Assembly: GCA_018882485.1 (NCBI GenBank)
Contig: VERU01000031.1
Span: forward strand, 1 to 12,436
DNA: 12,436 bases
Reading direction: 5' to 3'
Source: Rhodoferax sp.
GTDB taxonomy: Bacteria; Pseudomonadota; Gammaproteobacteria; Burkholderiales; Burkholderiaceae_C
A program made the translations under genes and the position numbers. Shown here in pieces: positions 7,284 to 12,436 of this stretch. The notes below the pieces were generated by a model that worked only from the letters and a program-made list of their open reading frames with translations, was not told the origin of the DNA and did not search any database. Position 1 is the first letter of the stretch. Each line of letters starts with the position of its first letter.

Positions 7284-8072
7284 ATGGCCGACACCCCCTC
7301 CAAGGACGACGAACTCGCCGGCACCGAGCAGCCCTTTGTGCAGCACCTCATGGAGTTGCGTGATCGCCTGCTCTATTGCATCTACGGGCTGATGCTGGCG
7401 GTCGCGGTGCTGGCTTTCTGGCCGGGTCCGAACGGCTTGATCGACTTCATCGCCCGTCCGATCCGGGCCCACATGCCGCCCGACGCCAAACTGATCGCCG
7501 TGGGCGTTTTTTCGCCGTTTTTCGTTCCGCTCAAGGTGTTGGTGCTGGTTGCCGTGCTGCTGACCCTGCCCTGGCTGATGTACCAGATCTGGATGTTCAT
7601 TGCCCCGGGCCTGTACCGCCATGAGCGCCTGTTTGCCCTGCCGCTGATCGTTTTCGGCAGCCTGCTGGCGTACGCCGGCATCGCCTTTGTTCAGTTTTTT
7701 GTGCTGGACAAGATGTTCGCCTTCATCCAGGGTTTCACGCCGGCCAGCGTGGCGGCCACGCCCGACATCGCGTCCTACGTCGAGGCCATCCTCTCCCTGT
7801 ACCTGGCGTTCGGGGTGGCTTTCCAGGTGCCCATCGTGGTGATGCTGCTGGTGCGCCTGAACATGGTGACCATCGCCAAGCTCAAAAGCTTTCGCGGCTA
7901 TTTCATCGTGGTGGCCTTTGTGGTGGCCGCCGTCGTCACCCCGCCCGACGTGCTCTCGCAGGTGGCGCTCGCGGTGCCGATGTGCATTCTTTACGAGGTC
8001 GGTATCCTGGCGGCCGGGTGGTACGCCCGCGGCAAGCCCGCCGACGCCGAGCAGGAACCGAAAGAAACCTGA
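7284..8072 (+). CDS. tatC: Sec-independent protein translocase subunit TatC
   Basis: TatC is the polytopic core of the twin-arginine translocase and binds the signal peptide. At 262 residues with six predicted membrane helices (about 29-46, 78-98, 116-140, 164-190, 204-219 and 224-245) it is full length. Conserved landmarks include HLMELRDRLL (21-30) with E24, SPFFVPLK (77-84), APGLYRHER (107-115) with E114, and TPPDVLSQ (219-226) with D222. At the position of E. coli E170 (FGVSFEVPV) this protein has Q181 (FGVAFQVPI). The stop codon lies inside a perfect hairpin (8068-8083), and the final Lys-Glu-Thr codons supply an A-rich stretch that would be a U tract for the opposing gene. Confidence 0.97.
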   Translation: MADTPSKDDELAGTEQPFVQHLMELRDRLLYCIYGLMLAVAVLAFWPGPNGLIDFIARPIRAHMPPDAKLIAVGVFSPFFVPLKVLVLVAVLLTLPWLMYQIWMFIAPGLYRHERLFALPLIVFGSLLAYAGIAFVQFFVLDKMFAFIQGFTPASVAATPDIASYVEAILSLYLAFGVAFQVPIVVMLLVRLNMVTIAKLKSFRGYFIVVAFVVAAVVTPPDVLSQVALAVPMCILYEVGILAAGWYARGKPADAEQEPKET

Positions 8073-8083
8073 TCGAAATCAGG
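8061..8083 (-). terminator. Candidate intrinsic terminator of the htrA-like gene
   Basis: CCTGAT (8068-8073) and ATCAGG (8078-8083) form a perfect 6-bp stem with a CGAA loop. Read on the minus strand, the stem is followed by TTTCTTT (8067 down to 8061). A stem followed by a U-rich run is the layout of an intrinsic terminator for a transcript arriving from the protease gene, about 66 bp past its stop. The site lies over the last codons of tatC. The stem is short, so efficiency may be moderate. Confidence 0.5.
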
Positions 8084-8085
8084 CA

Positions 8086-8110
8086 CCAGCCCTTGCTGGA
8101 TAACGATTTT
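8086..8110 (+). terminator. Candidate terminator hairpin downstream of tatC
   Basis: CCAGC (8086-8090) and GCTGG (8095-8099) form a perfect 5-bp stem with a CCTT loop, followed by an AT-rich stretch ending in TTTT (8107-8110). It is the second of two back-to-back hairpins between the convergent tatC and protease genes and could end the tatABC transcript. The T run is interrupted, so this is weaker than the opposing-strand candidate. It overlaps the start of repeat copy 2. Confidence 0.35.
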
Positions 8111-8130
8111 CAGCTACCGATCTTGTAGCA
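8090..8130 (+). repeat. Copy 2 of the 41-bp dispersed repeat, between tatC and the protease gene
   Basis: CCCTTG is followed after exactly 35 bases by the end of TAGCA, with CAGCTAC in the middle at the same offset as GCGCTAT in the other copies. About 20 to 21 of 41 bases match each of the other two by eye. This is the only intergenic copy. It occupies most of the 76-bp gap between two convergent stop codons and is visibly AT-richer than its surroundings. Confidence 0.5.
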
Positions 8131-8148
8131 CTTGCTAGACGGTCGCGG

Positions 8149-9291
8149 TCAGCGCTGGACCGCTTTGGGTGGTGGCCTCTGACCCGGCGTGACCTGCAAC
8201 TTCACCACCTGATCGCGGCGCTGCAGCACCACGCCAGCCGCTTGCCCGGGTTGCAGCGCGGCGACCTGGGCCAGCAGTTCCGCCACGTTGCGCACCTCTT
8301 TTCCGGCCACGGCCGTGATCACGTCACCTGGCCGGATGCCCGCCTGTGCGGCCGGCCCGTTCTGCAGCACGCCGGTGATGATCACGCCGGCCGAGGCCTT
8401 GACCCCGAAGGTTTCGGCCAGTTCCGGCGTCAGTTCGTTGGGCTCCACCCCGATCCAGCCCCGCATCACGCGGCCGTCGCGCACGATGCCCTCCATCACC
8501 TGGCGAGCGGTCGAGACCGGTATCGCGAAACCGATGCCCAGACTGCCTCCGGAGCGGGAATAGATGGCGGTGTTGATGCCCAACAGGTTGCCGGCGGTGT
8601 CTACCAGCGCCCCGCCCGAGTTGCCAGGATTGATCGCGGCATCGGTCTGGATGAAGTTTTCGAAGGTGTTGATGCCCAGCTGGTTGCGTCCCAGCGCGCT
8701 CACGATGCCGCCCGTCACCGTCTGACCCACGCCAAACGGGTTGCCGATGGCCAGCACCTGATCGCCCACCCGCAGGTTGTCGGAGTTGCCCAGCACCACC
8801 ATTGGCAGGCGGTCGAGGTCGATCTTCAGAACCGCCAGATCGGTGTCGGGATCGGTCCCGATGACCTTGGCCCGGCTGCGACGGCTGTCGTTGAGCACCA
8901 CCTCGATGTCGTCGGCCCCCTCGACCACATGGTTGTTGGTCAGGATGTATCCGGTGCTGCTCACGATCACGCCGCTGCCCAGTCCGACCTGAGGCTCACT
9001 GCCCTGGTCGCCATAGAAGAACTTGAACCAGGGGTCGTCGCTGTGGGGGTTGCGCCGTGCGGCCTTGCTGGTGTTGATGCTGACCACGGCGGCCGAGGCC
9101 TTGGCCGCCGCCTGGCGGAAACTGCCCGCCGGCAGGGCGCCGGGTTCGGACGCAGGCGCCTCCAGCAGGGCGATCGGGCCGTTGCGCAAGCCCCGCGGGC
9201 CCAGCCATTCGGGTTTGAGGGTCAGCACCACGAAGTAGGCGGCCAGCAGGACCGTCACAGCTTGGGAAAACAGGAGCCAGTAGCGTTTCAT
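8149..9291 (-). CDS. Membrane-anchored HtrA/DegS-like trypsin-family serine protease
   Basis: HtrA proteases degrade or cleave misfolded proteins in the periplasm; DegS-type members cleave anti-sigma factors. The 380-residue protein has an uncleaved-looking N-terminal membrane anchor (about 4-24), a linker, a trypsin-like domain (about 57-265) and one PDZ domain (about 278-368). The catalytic triad is intact: H121 in TNNHVV, D151 in DTDLAVL and S225 in NPGNSGGAL. One PDZ and an anchor match DegS rather than DegP, which has two PDZ domains and a cleaved signal, so I give no symbol. The Arg/Pro-rich C-terminus is not conserved. The gene converges on tatC and diverges from the Cys-cluster gene. 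A -10-like TACAAT on the minus strand (9361-9366) would give a leader of about 63 nt. Confidence 0.94.
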   Translation of the reverse strand: MKRYWLLFSQAVTVLLAAYFVVLTLKPEWLGPRGLRNGPIALLEAPASEPGALPAGSFRQAAAKASAAVVSINTSKAARRNPHSDDPWFKFFYGDQGSEPQVGLGSGVIVSSTGYILTNNHVVEGADDIEVVLNDSRRSRAKVIGTDPDTDLAVLKIDLDRLPMVVLGNSDNLRVGDQVLAIGNPFGVGQTVTGGIVSALGRNQLGINTFENFIQTDAAINPGNSGGALVDTAGNLLGINTAIYSRSGGSLGIGFAIPVSTARQVMEGIVRDGRVMRGWIGVEPNELTPELAETFGVKASAGVIITGVLQNGPAAQAGIRPGDVITAVAGKEVRNVAELLAQVAALQPGQAAGVVLQRRDQVVKLQVTPGQRPPPKAVQR

Positions 9292-9322
9292 CCGTCGGCG
9301 ATCGGTACAGGGGGTGGGGGCG

Positions 9323-9366
9323 GTCCGCGTGGATGGCGGACAGCGCGGGGGCGCGGCGAAATTGTA
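9323..9366 (-). promoter_or_regulatory. Candidate promoter and leader hairpin of the htrA-like gene
   Basis: On the minus strand, TACAAT (9361-9366) matches 5 of 6 of TATAAT; a clear -35 is not seen. Transcription would begin near 9354. Within the predicted leader, GTCCGC (9323-9328) and GCGGAC (9336-9341) form a perfect 6-bp inverted repeat around a 7-nt loop. The ribosome binding site just before the ATG is weak (CGACGG). The hairpin may only reflect GC-rich sequence. Confidence 0.33.
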
Positions 9367-9416
9367 GGCCTTGCACCACCGGGAGCTGTGTCTCGGCGGT
9401 AAAGTGGGGGTCTGCC

Positions 9417-9773
9417 ATGCCCTCCGCCGCCCGAGTCATCGCCATCCAGCCCCTGGCGCCGTCCAAGCCCGCCTGGGGCGCGGCCTGCAACGGCTGCGGC
9501 CTGTGCTGTCTCTTCGAGCCCTGTCCGTTGGGCATGGTGCTCTCCCGCCGCCGTCGCGGGGCCTGTGTCGCCCTGCGCTGGCTGGAGACCGAGCGGCGCG
9601 ACCGCTGCGGGGCGCTCGCCCAGCCCGACCGGGTGCTGGGCGAGGTGCTTCCATCGAGGCTGCGCCCTGTCGCGGGTCGGCTGGCCCCGGCCTTGCGCCG
9701 TTGGGCCCAGCGCTGGATCGCCCCGGGCATCGGCTGCGACAGCCACCTCAGCGCCACTCGGACCCCGCCATGA
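9417..9773 (+). CDS. Cysteine-cluster protein (YkgJ-like, putative zinc/iron binding)
   Basis: The exact function is unknown. The 118-residue protein has eight cysteines (24, 27, 30, 31, 36, 50, 64, 107). The core is ACNGCGLCCLFEPCPLGM (23-40), a C-x2-C-x2-C-C-x4-C cluster like those of YkgJ-type proteins thought to bind zinc or iron. The remainder is arginine-rich (for example SRRRRGAC, 43-50) and ends in a basic helix. The ATG at 9417 follows a purine-rich GTGGGGG; an upstream in-frame ATG at 9333 would add 28 residues across the divergent promoter region and is less likely. Its stop overlaps the Nif3-like start (ATGA), so the two are probably co-translated. The high arginine content follows local GC content, but the cysteine spacing argues for a real protein. 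Confidence 0.8.
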   Translation: MPSAARVIAIQPLAPSKPAWGAACNGCGLCCLFEPCPLGMVLSRRRRGACVALRWLETERRDRCGALAQPDRVLGEVLPSRLRPVAGRLAPALRRWAQRWIAPGIGCDSHLSATRTPP

Positions 9774-10525
9774 CCGATCGCCAGCAGCTCTTGCACACCC
9801 TGAACGGACTGCTGCAGCCCGAGCGGTTTCGAGACCACGGTCCGAATGGCCTGCAGGTCGAGGGCCGGGCCTCGGTGCACCGCCTGGTATCGGGCGTGAC
9901 GGCCAGCCTGGCCCTGATCGAAGCCGCCGTGGCCTGGCGGGCCGACGCCATCCTGGTGCACCATGGCCTGTTCTGGCGTGGCCAGGACGGCTGCGTGACC
10001 GGCTGGATGCGGCAGCGGCTGGCCCGTTTGCTGGCCCACGACATCAACCTGTTTGCCTATCATCTGCCGCTGGACGCGCACCCCGTATGGGGCAACAACG
10101 TGCAGCTCGGCCACCGCCTGGGATTGCAGGCCGAGCGCCGTTTCGGCGATCAGGATCTGGGCCTGCTGGGGCGTCTCACCTCGGGCGCCACGGTGGCTGC
10201 AGCCGATCTGGCACAGCACCTGGAATTGTGCCTGAATCGGCCTGTAACCCTTGTGTATCAAGGAGATCGCGCTATTCAAAACATAGCATGGTGCAGCGGC
10301 GGTGCACAGGGCTACTTCGAGGCGGCGATGGCCGCAGGCGCCGATGCCTACATCACTGGCGAGATCTCCGAGCCCCAGGCCCACTTGGCACGAGAGTGCG
10401 GCGTGGCCTATCTGGCCTGCGGCCACCATGCCAGCGAGCGCTATGGTGCGCCGGCCCTGGGCGAGCATCTGGCCGGGTTGCTGGGGCTGGAGCACCGGTA
10501 CATCGAGATCGACAACCCGGCCTGA
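9770..10525 (+). CDS. Nif3-like dinuclear metal-binding protein (YbgI/NIF3 family)
   Basis: Members of this family are conserved di-metal proteins often annotated as GTP cyclohydrolase 1 type 2/Nif3; the physiological reaction is not settled. The 251-residue protein is close to E. coli YbgI in length. Metal-site motifs are DHGPNGLQVEG (22-32), ILVHHGLFW (61-69) with H64 and H65, HLPLDAHP (98-105) with D102, and CGHHASERYG (217-226) with H219 and E223. The start is fixed by the 4-bp overlap with the Cys-cluster gene. Bases 10248-10288 match the dispersed repeat; they are read as residues 160-173 without a frame change. pdxA follows 9 bp later, so all three genes may share a transcript. Confidence 0.93.
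   Translation: MTDRQQLLHTLNGLLQPERFRDHGPNGLQVEGRASVHRLVSGVTASLALIEAAVAWRADAILVHHGLFWRGQDGCVTGWMRQRLARLLAHDINLFAYHLPLDAHPVWGNNVQLGHRLGLQAERRFGDQDLGLLGRLTSGATVAAADLAQHLELCLNRPVTLVYQGDRAIQNIAWCSGGAQGYFEAAMAAGADAYITGEISEPQAHLARECGVAYLACGHHASERYGAPALGEHLAGLLGLEHRYIEIDNPA
10248..10288 (+). repeat. Copy 3 of the 41-bp dispersed repeat, inside the Nif3-like gene
   Basis: CCCTTG, a central TCGCGCTAT and a terminal TAGCA have the same spacing as in the hisC copy (about 23 of 41 bases identical by eye). The stretch is visibly AT-richer than the flanking gene. The codon phase is the same as in hisC: the first C of CCCTTG is a second codon position in both genes, and both read Arg-Ala from CGC-GCT in the middle. 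Confidence 0.5.
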
Positions 10526-10534
10526 GGACGTCCC

Positions 10535-11590
10535 ATGGCTGCACCCATCGCCATCACGCTCGGCGATCCCGCTGGCATCGGGCCGGAAATCATCGCCCGG
10601 GCCTGGATGCAGGACCCCCAGGCGCTTCGCGGTTGCGTGATCGCCGGCGATGTGGCGGCGCTGCAACGCGCCCAGAACCAGGTGGCCCGGGGCGCAGCCG
10701 TTGGGCCGCTGGCCCTGCTGACATCGTTGACGGAGCTACCGGCACTGCCGCCCCGTTGCCTGCCGGTGCTGCAGGTGGCCCGGCCCGGACCTCTGGTGAC
10801 GCAGGGCGTGGTGAGTCCGCGAGGCGGGCAGGTTGCAGCCGATTGCGTGCTGTGGGCGGCGCAGGCCGCCCTGCGGGGTGAGGTTGCCGCACTGGTCACG
10901 GCGCCCTTGCACAAGGAGGCTCTGGCTTTGGCGGGGCCGCCAGCGGACGGTTTTCCCGGCCACACCGAACTGCTGCAGCATCTGGCGGCCCGGTACCTGG
11001 GTCGGGAATGCGCGGAGTTGCCGGTGCGCATGATGCTGGCCAACGACGAACTGCGGGTCGTGCTGGTCAGCATCCACCTGTCGTTGCGCGAGGCGCTGGA
11101 CGCGGTGACCCGGCCGCAGGTGCTGGAGACCTTACGCATCGCCCACCGCTCGCTGTCTGCCATGCTGGGCCGTGCCCCCCGGCTGGCGGTGGCCGGTCTC
11201 AACCCTCATGCGGGCGAGGGGGGTCGTTTCGGCCGGGAGGAACTGGAGGTGATCGCCCCGGCGATCGCCGCCGCCCGTGAGGAAGGCATCTCTGCCCAAG
11301 GGCCTTTCCCGCCCGACACGGTGTTCATGCGGGCCCGAGCCCAGGCACGGGCCGCCCAGGCCGACGGCTGCGATGCGGTGATCGCCATGTACCACGATCA
11401 GGGGCTGATCCCGCTCAAGTACCTGGGGGTCGAGCAGGGGGTCAACGTCACCCTCGGGCTGCCGCTGGTGCGCACCAGCCCGGATCACGTAACCGCCTTC
11501 GACATTGCGGGTACCGGCCAGGCCGACCCGTCCAGCCTGCTGGCCGCGGTCCGTGTGGCGCGGACCCTCAGCGCCGCAGACTGTCCCTGA
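10535..11590 (+). CDS. pdxA: 4-hydroxythreonine-4-phosphate dehydrogenase
   Basis: PdxA oxidises 4-phosphohydroxy-L-threonine with NAD+ in the DXP-dependent pathway to pyridoxal 5'-phosphate, the cofactor that HisC in this window needs. The 351-residue protein shows [10 protein letters not shown] (9-18), TAPLHKEAL (122-130), FPGHTELLQ (140-148), SIHLSLREA (179-187), [14 protein letters not shown] (220-233), GPFPPDTVF (256-264), [12 protein letters not shown] (285-296) and [12 protein letters not shown] (323-334). H181, H225 and H287 correspond to the three metal-binding histidines. GAGGA precedes the ATG. A second family member (PdxA2) cannot be wholly excluded, but the gene reads as a standard PdxA. 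Its last 23 bp overlap mscL on the opposite strand. The common proteobacterial surA-pdxA-ksgA order is not seen here. Confidence 0.94.
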   Translation: MAAPIAITLGDPAGIGPEIIARAWMQDPQALRGCVIAGDVAALQRAQNQVARGAAVGPLALLTSLTELPALPPRCLPVLQVARPGPLVTQGVVSPRGGQVAADCVLWAAQAALRGEVAALVTAPLHKEALALAGPPADGFPGHTELLQHLAARYLGRECAELPVRMMLANDELRVVLVSIHLSLREALDAVTRPQVLETLRIAHRSLSAMLGRAPRLAVAGLNPHAGEGGRFGREELEVIAPAIAAAREEGISAQGPFPPDTVFMRARAQARAAQADGCDAVIAMYHDQGLIPLKYLGVEQGVNVTLGLPLVRTSPDHVTAFDIAGTGQADPSSLLAAVRVARTLSAADCP

Positions 11591-11999
11591 TCTCGCGCAG
11601 CAACAGCACGTCCTCGGGGGTGGGTGCCGGCGCGGGTGCGGGCGGCGGCGGCGCCGAGCGCTTGAGGCGGTTGATCTGCTTGACCATCATGAAGATGATG
11701 AACGCCAGGATCGTGAAATTGACGGCCACCGTGATGAAGCTGCCGTAGGCAAACACCGGCACCCCGGCCTTTTTCATGGCATCCAGGGTGCTGGCGGTGC
11801 CGGCCGGCACCTGGCCGAGCACCAGGTACAGGTTGGAGAAGTCAAGCTTGCCAAACACCAGCCCGACCACCGGCATGATCAGATCGGCCACCACCGAATC
11901 CACGATCTTGCCGAATGCGCCGCCGATGATGACGCCCACGGCGAGGTCGACCACGTTGCCTTTGACGGCAAATTCCCTGAATTCCTGCAACACACTCAC
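11568..11999 (-). CDS. mscL: Large-conductance mechanosensitive channel
   Basis: MscL is a homopentameric inner-membrane channel that opens under membrane tension and releases solutes during hypo-osmotic shock. The 143-residue protein begins [42 protein letters not shown] (2-43), including the N-terminal amphipathic helix and pore-lining TM1. TM2 is at about 84-108, and the C-terminal helix [13 protein letters not shown] (131-143) forms the cytoplasmic bundle. The linker before that bundle is proline-rich ([16 protein letters not shown], 115-130). The start is a GTG: GGAG (12008-12011) lies 8 nt upstream, and the resulting N-terminus aligns with E. coli MscL. The 3' end overlaps pdxA tail to tail by 23 bp, so no separate terminator is visible. 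Confidence 0.96.
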   Translation of the reverse strand: MSVLQEFREFAVKGNVVDLAVGVIIGGAFGKIVDSVVADLIMPVVGLVFGKLDFSNLYLVLGQVPAGTASTLDAMKKAGVPVFAYGSFITVAVNFTILAFIIFMMVKQINRLKRSAPPPPAPAPAPTPEDVLLLREIRDSLRR

Positions 12000-12154
12000 G
12001 GTCGTGTCTCCAAAGCGATGAGGGGCCGTCAGTATCTCCCAGAATGCCCGCGAGCCGGTCGTCCGGCGGGCCCGGGCGGTGCCAGGGCGCCCGCAGGGCC
12101 TCAGTTACAATCAAGAGCTGTTGCGCGAAGCGAAGTTTTTCATTGAGGATTCCC
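12000..12154. promoter_or_regulatory. Divergent intergenic region between mscL and petA with candidate promoters
   Basis: These 155 bp separate two divergent genes and must hold both start regions unless petA is reached otherwise. For petA, TACAAT (12106-12111) resembles a -10 box, in an AT-richer patch that follows GC-rich DNA; no convincing -35 lies upstream. GAGGA (12145-12149) is the petA ribosome binding site, 5 nt from the ATG. For mscL, GATACT on the minus strand (12031-12036) is a weak -10 candidate and GGAG (12008-12011) is the ribosome binding site. No operator-like palindrome stood out. Confidence 0.4.
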
Positions 12155-12436
12155 ATGAGTGAGAGCCTTGTCGAGCAGGGTCAGGTCGATGCCGCCAAAA
12201 GAACCTGGCTGATTGCGTCGAGCTGCGCGGGCGTGGCCGGTGGCGTGGCCGCCGTCGTTCCCTTTGTGAGCAGTTTCCAGCCGTCCGAGCGGGCCCGGGC
12301 CGCCGGCGCAGCGGTGGAGGCCGATATCTCGGGTCTCAAGCCCGGAGAAAAAATGGTGGTGGAGTGGCGCGGCAAGCCGGTCTGGATCGTGCGCCGCACT
12401 CCGGAACAGCTGGCCGTGCTGCCGCAACTCAACGCC
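12155..12436 (+). CDS. petA: Ubiquinol-cytochrome c reductase iron-sulfur (Rieske) subunit, N-terminal 94 residues (partial)
   Basis: PetA is the Rieske 2Fe-2S subunit of the cytochrome bc1 complex and passes electrons from ubiquinol to cytochrome c1 at the periplasmic face of the inner membrane. The frame is open to the window edge, giving 94 residues; the cluster-binding boxes lie beyond the end. The visible part starts MSESLVEQGQVDAAKRTWLI, with the N-terminal membrane anchor at about 17-39 (SSCAGVAGGVAAVVPFV), a hinge with FQPSERARAAG (41-51), and the start of the soluble domain with ADISGLKPGEKMVVEWRGKPVWIVRRT (56-82), which is typical of the family. K15-R16 before the anchor resemble a variant twin-arginine motif. 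petB and petC would be expected downstream. The identification rests on family recall of the N-terminal half. Confidence 0.92.
   Translation, partial: MSESLVEQGQVDAAKRTWLIASSCAGVAGGVAAVVPFVSSFQPSERARAAGAAVEADISGLKPGEKMVVEWRGKPVWIVRRTPEQLAVLPQLNA

Noticed and set aside
8996..10666. A long open frame on the minus strand (about 556 codons) across the protease start, the Cys-cluster gene and the Nif3-like gene
   Set aside because: It has no recognisable domain, runs antisense to well-identified genes, and fits the long antisense frames expected in GC-rich DNA.
1..12436. Search for CRISPR arrays, tRNA or rRNA genes, transposase genes, toxin-antitoxin pairs and phage genes
   Set aside because: None seen; apart from the dispersed 41-bp element, the window is dense with housekeeping genes.

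Overview
This GC-rich window looks like chromosomal core DNA of a betaproteobacterium, most likely a member of the Burkholderiales close to Comamonadaceae. The evidence is the gene order (his biosynthesis genes, a HIT protein, tatABC, an anchored HtrA protease, a Nif3-like protein, mscL, petA), the protein sequences, and three decayed copies of a short interspersed repeat that I recall from Comamonadaceae genomes. The assignment is inference, not a search result. No tRNA, rRNA, CRISPR array, insertion sequence or phage gene was seen, and no stretch longer than about 155 bp lacks a gene.

Layout. (1) 1-4230, plus strand: the end of hisD, then hisC, hisB, hisH, hisA and hisF. hisD/hisC, hisC/hisB and hisB/hisH overlap by 4 bp, as expected for translationally coupled genes. 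(2) 4240-4779, minus strand: a fasciclin (FAS1) domain lipoprotein gene that splits the his cluster in antisense orientation. (3) 4930-6434, plus: hisI and hisE as separate genes, then a small membrane protein of unknown function and a HIT-family hydrolase, again with 4-bp overlaps. hisI probably has its own promoter. (4) 6488-8072, plus: tatA, tatB and tatC, encoding the complete twin-arginine translocase. (5) 8149-9291, minus: a membrane-anchored HtrA/DegS-like serine protease, convergent with tatC; the gap holds hairpins that probably act as terminators. (6) 9417-11590, plus: a cysteine-cluster protein overlapping a Nif3-like metal protein, then pdxA. (7) 11568-11999, minus: mscL, overlapping the pdxA tail. 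(8) 12155-end, plus: the N-terminus of petA, the Rieske subunit of the bc1 complex.

How the genes work together. HisD, C, B, H, A, F, I and E supply every histidine-pathway activity in the window except HisG, which presumably lies upstream, and the histidinol-phosphate phosphatase. HisH and HisF form imidazole glycerol phosphate synthase. TatABC exports folded proteins; PetA just downstream belongs to a family exported by Tat, and the fasciclin lipoprotein has an Arg-Arg pair that may also direct it to Tat. HtrA would serve periplasmic quality control, and MscL protects against hypo-osmotic shock.

I do not see a novel multi-gene system. The most interesting signals are the three equally spaced repeat copies (two read through in the same frame inside hisC and the Nif3-like gene), the antisense lipoprotein gene within the his cluster, the terminator candidates at the end of tatC, and the coupled Cys-cluster/Nif3 pair of unknown role.
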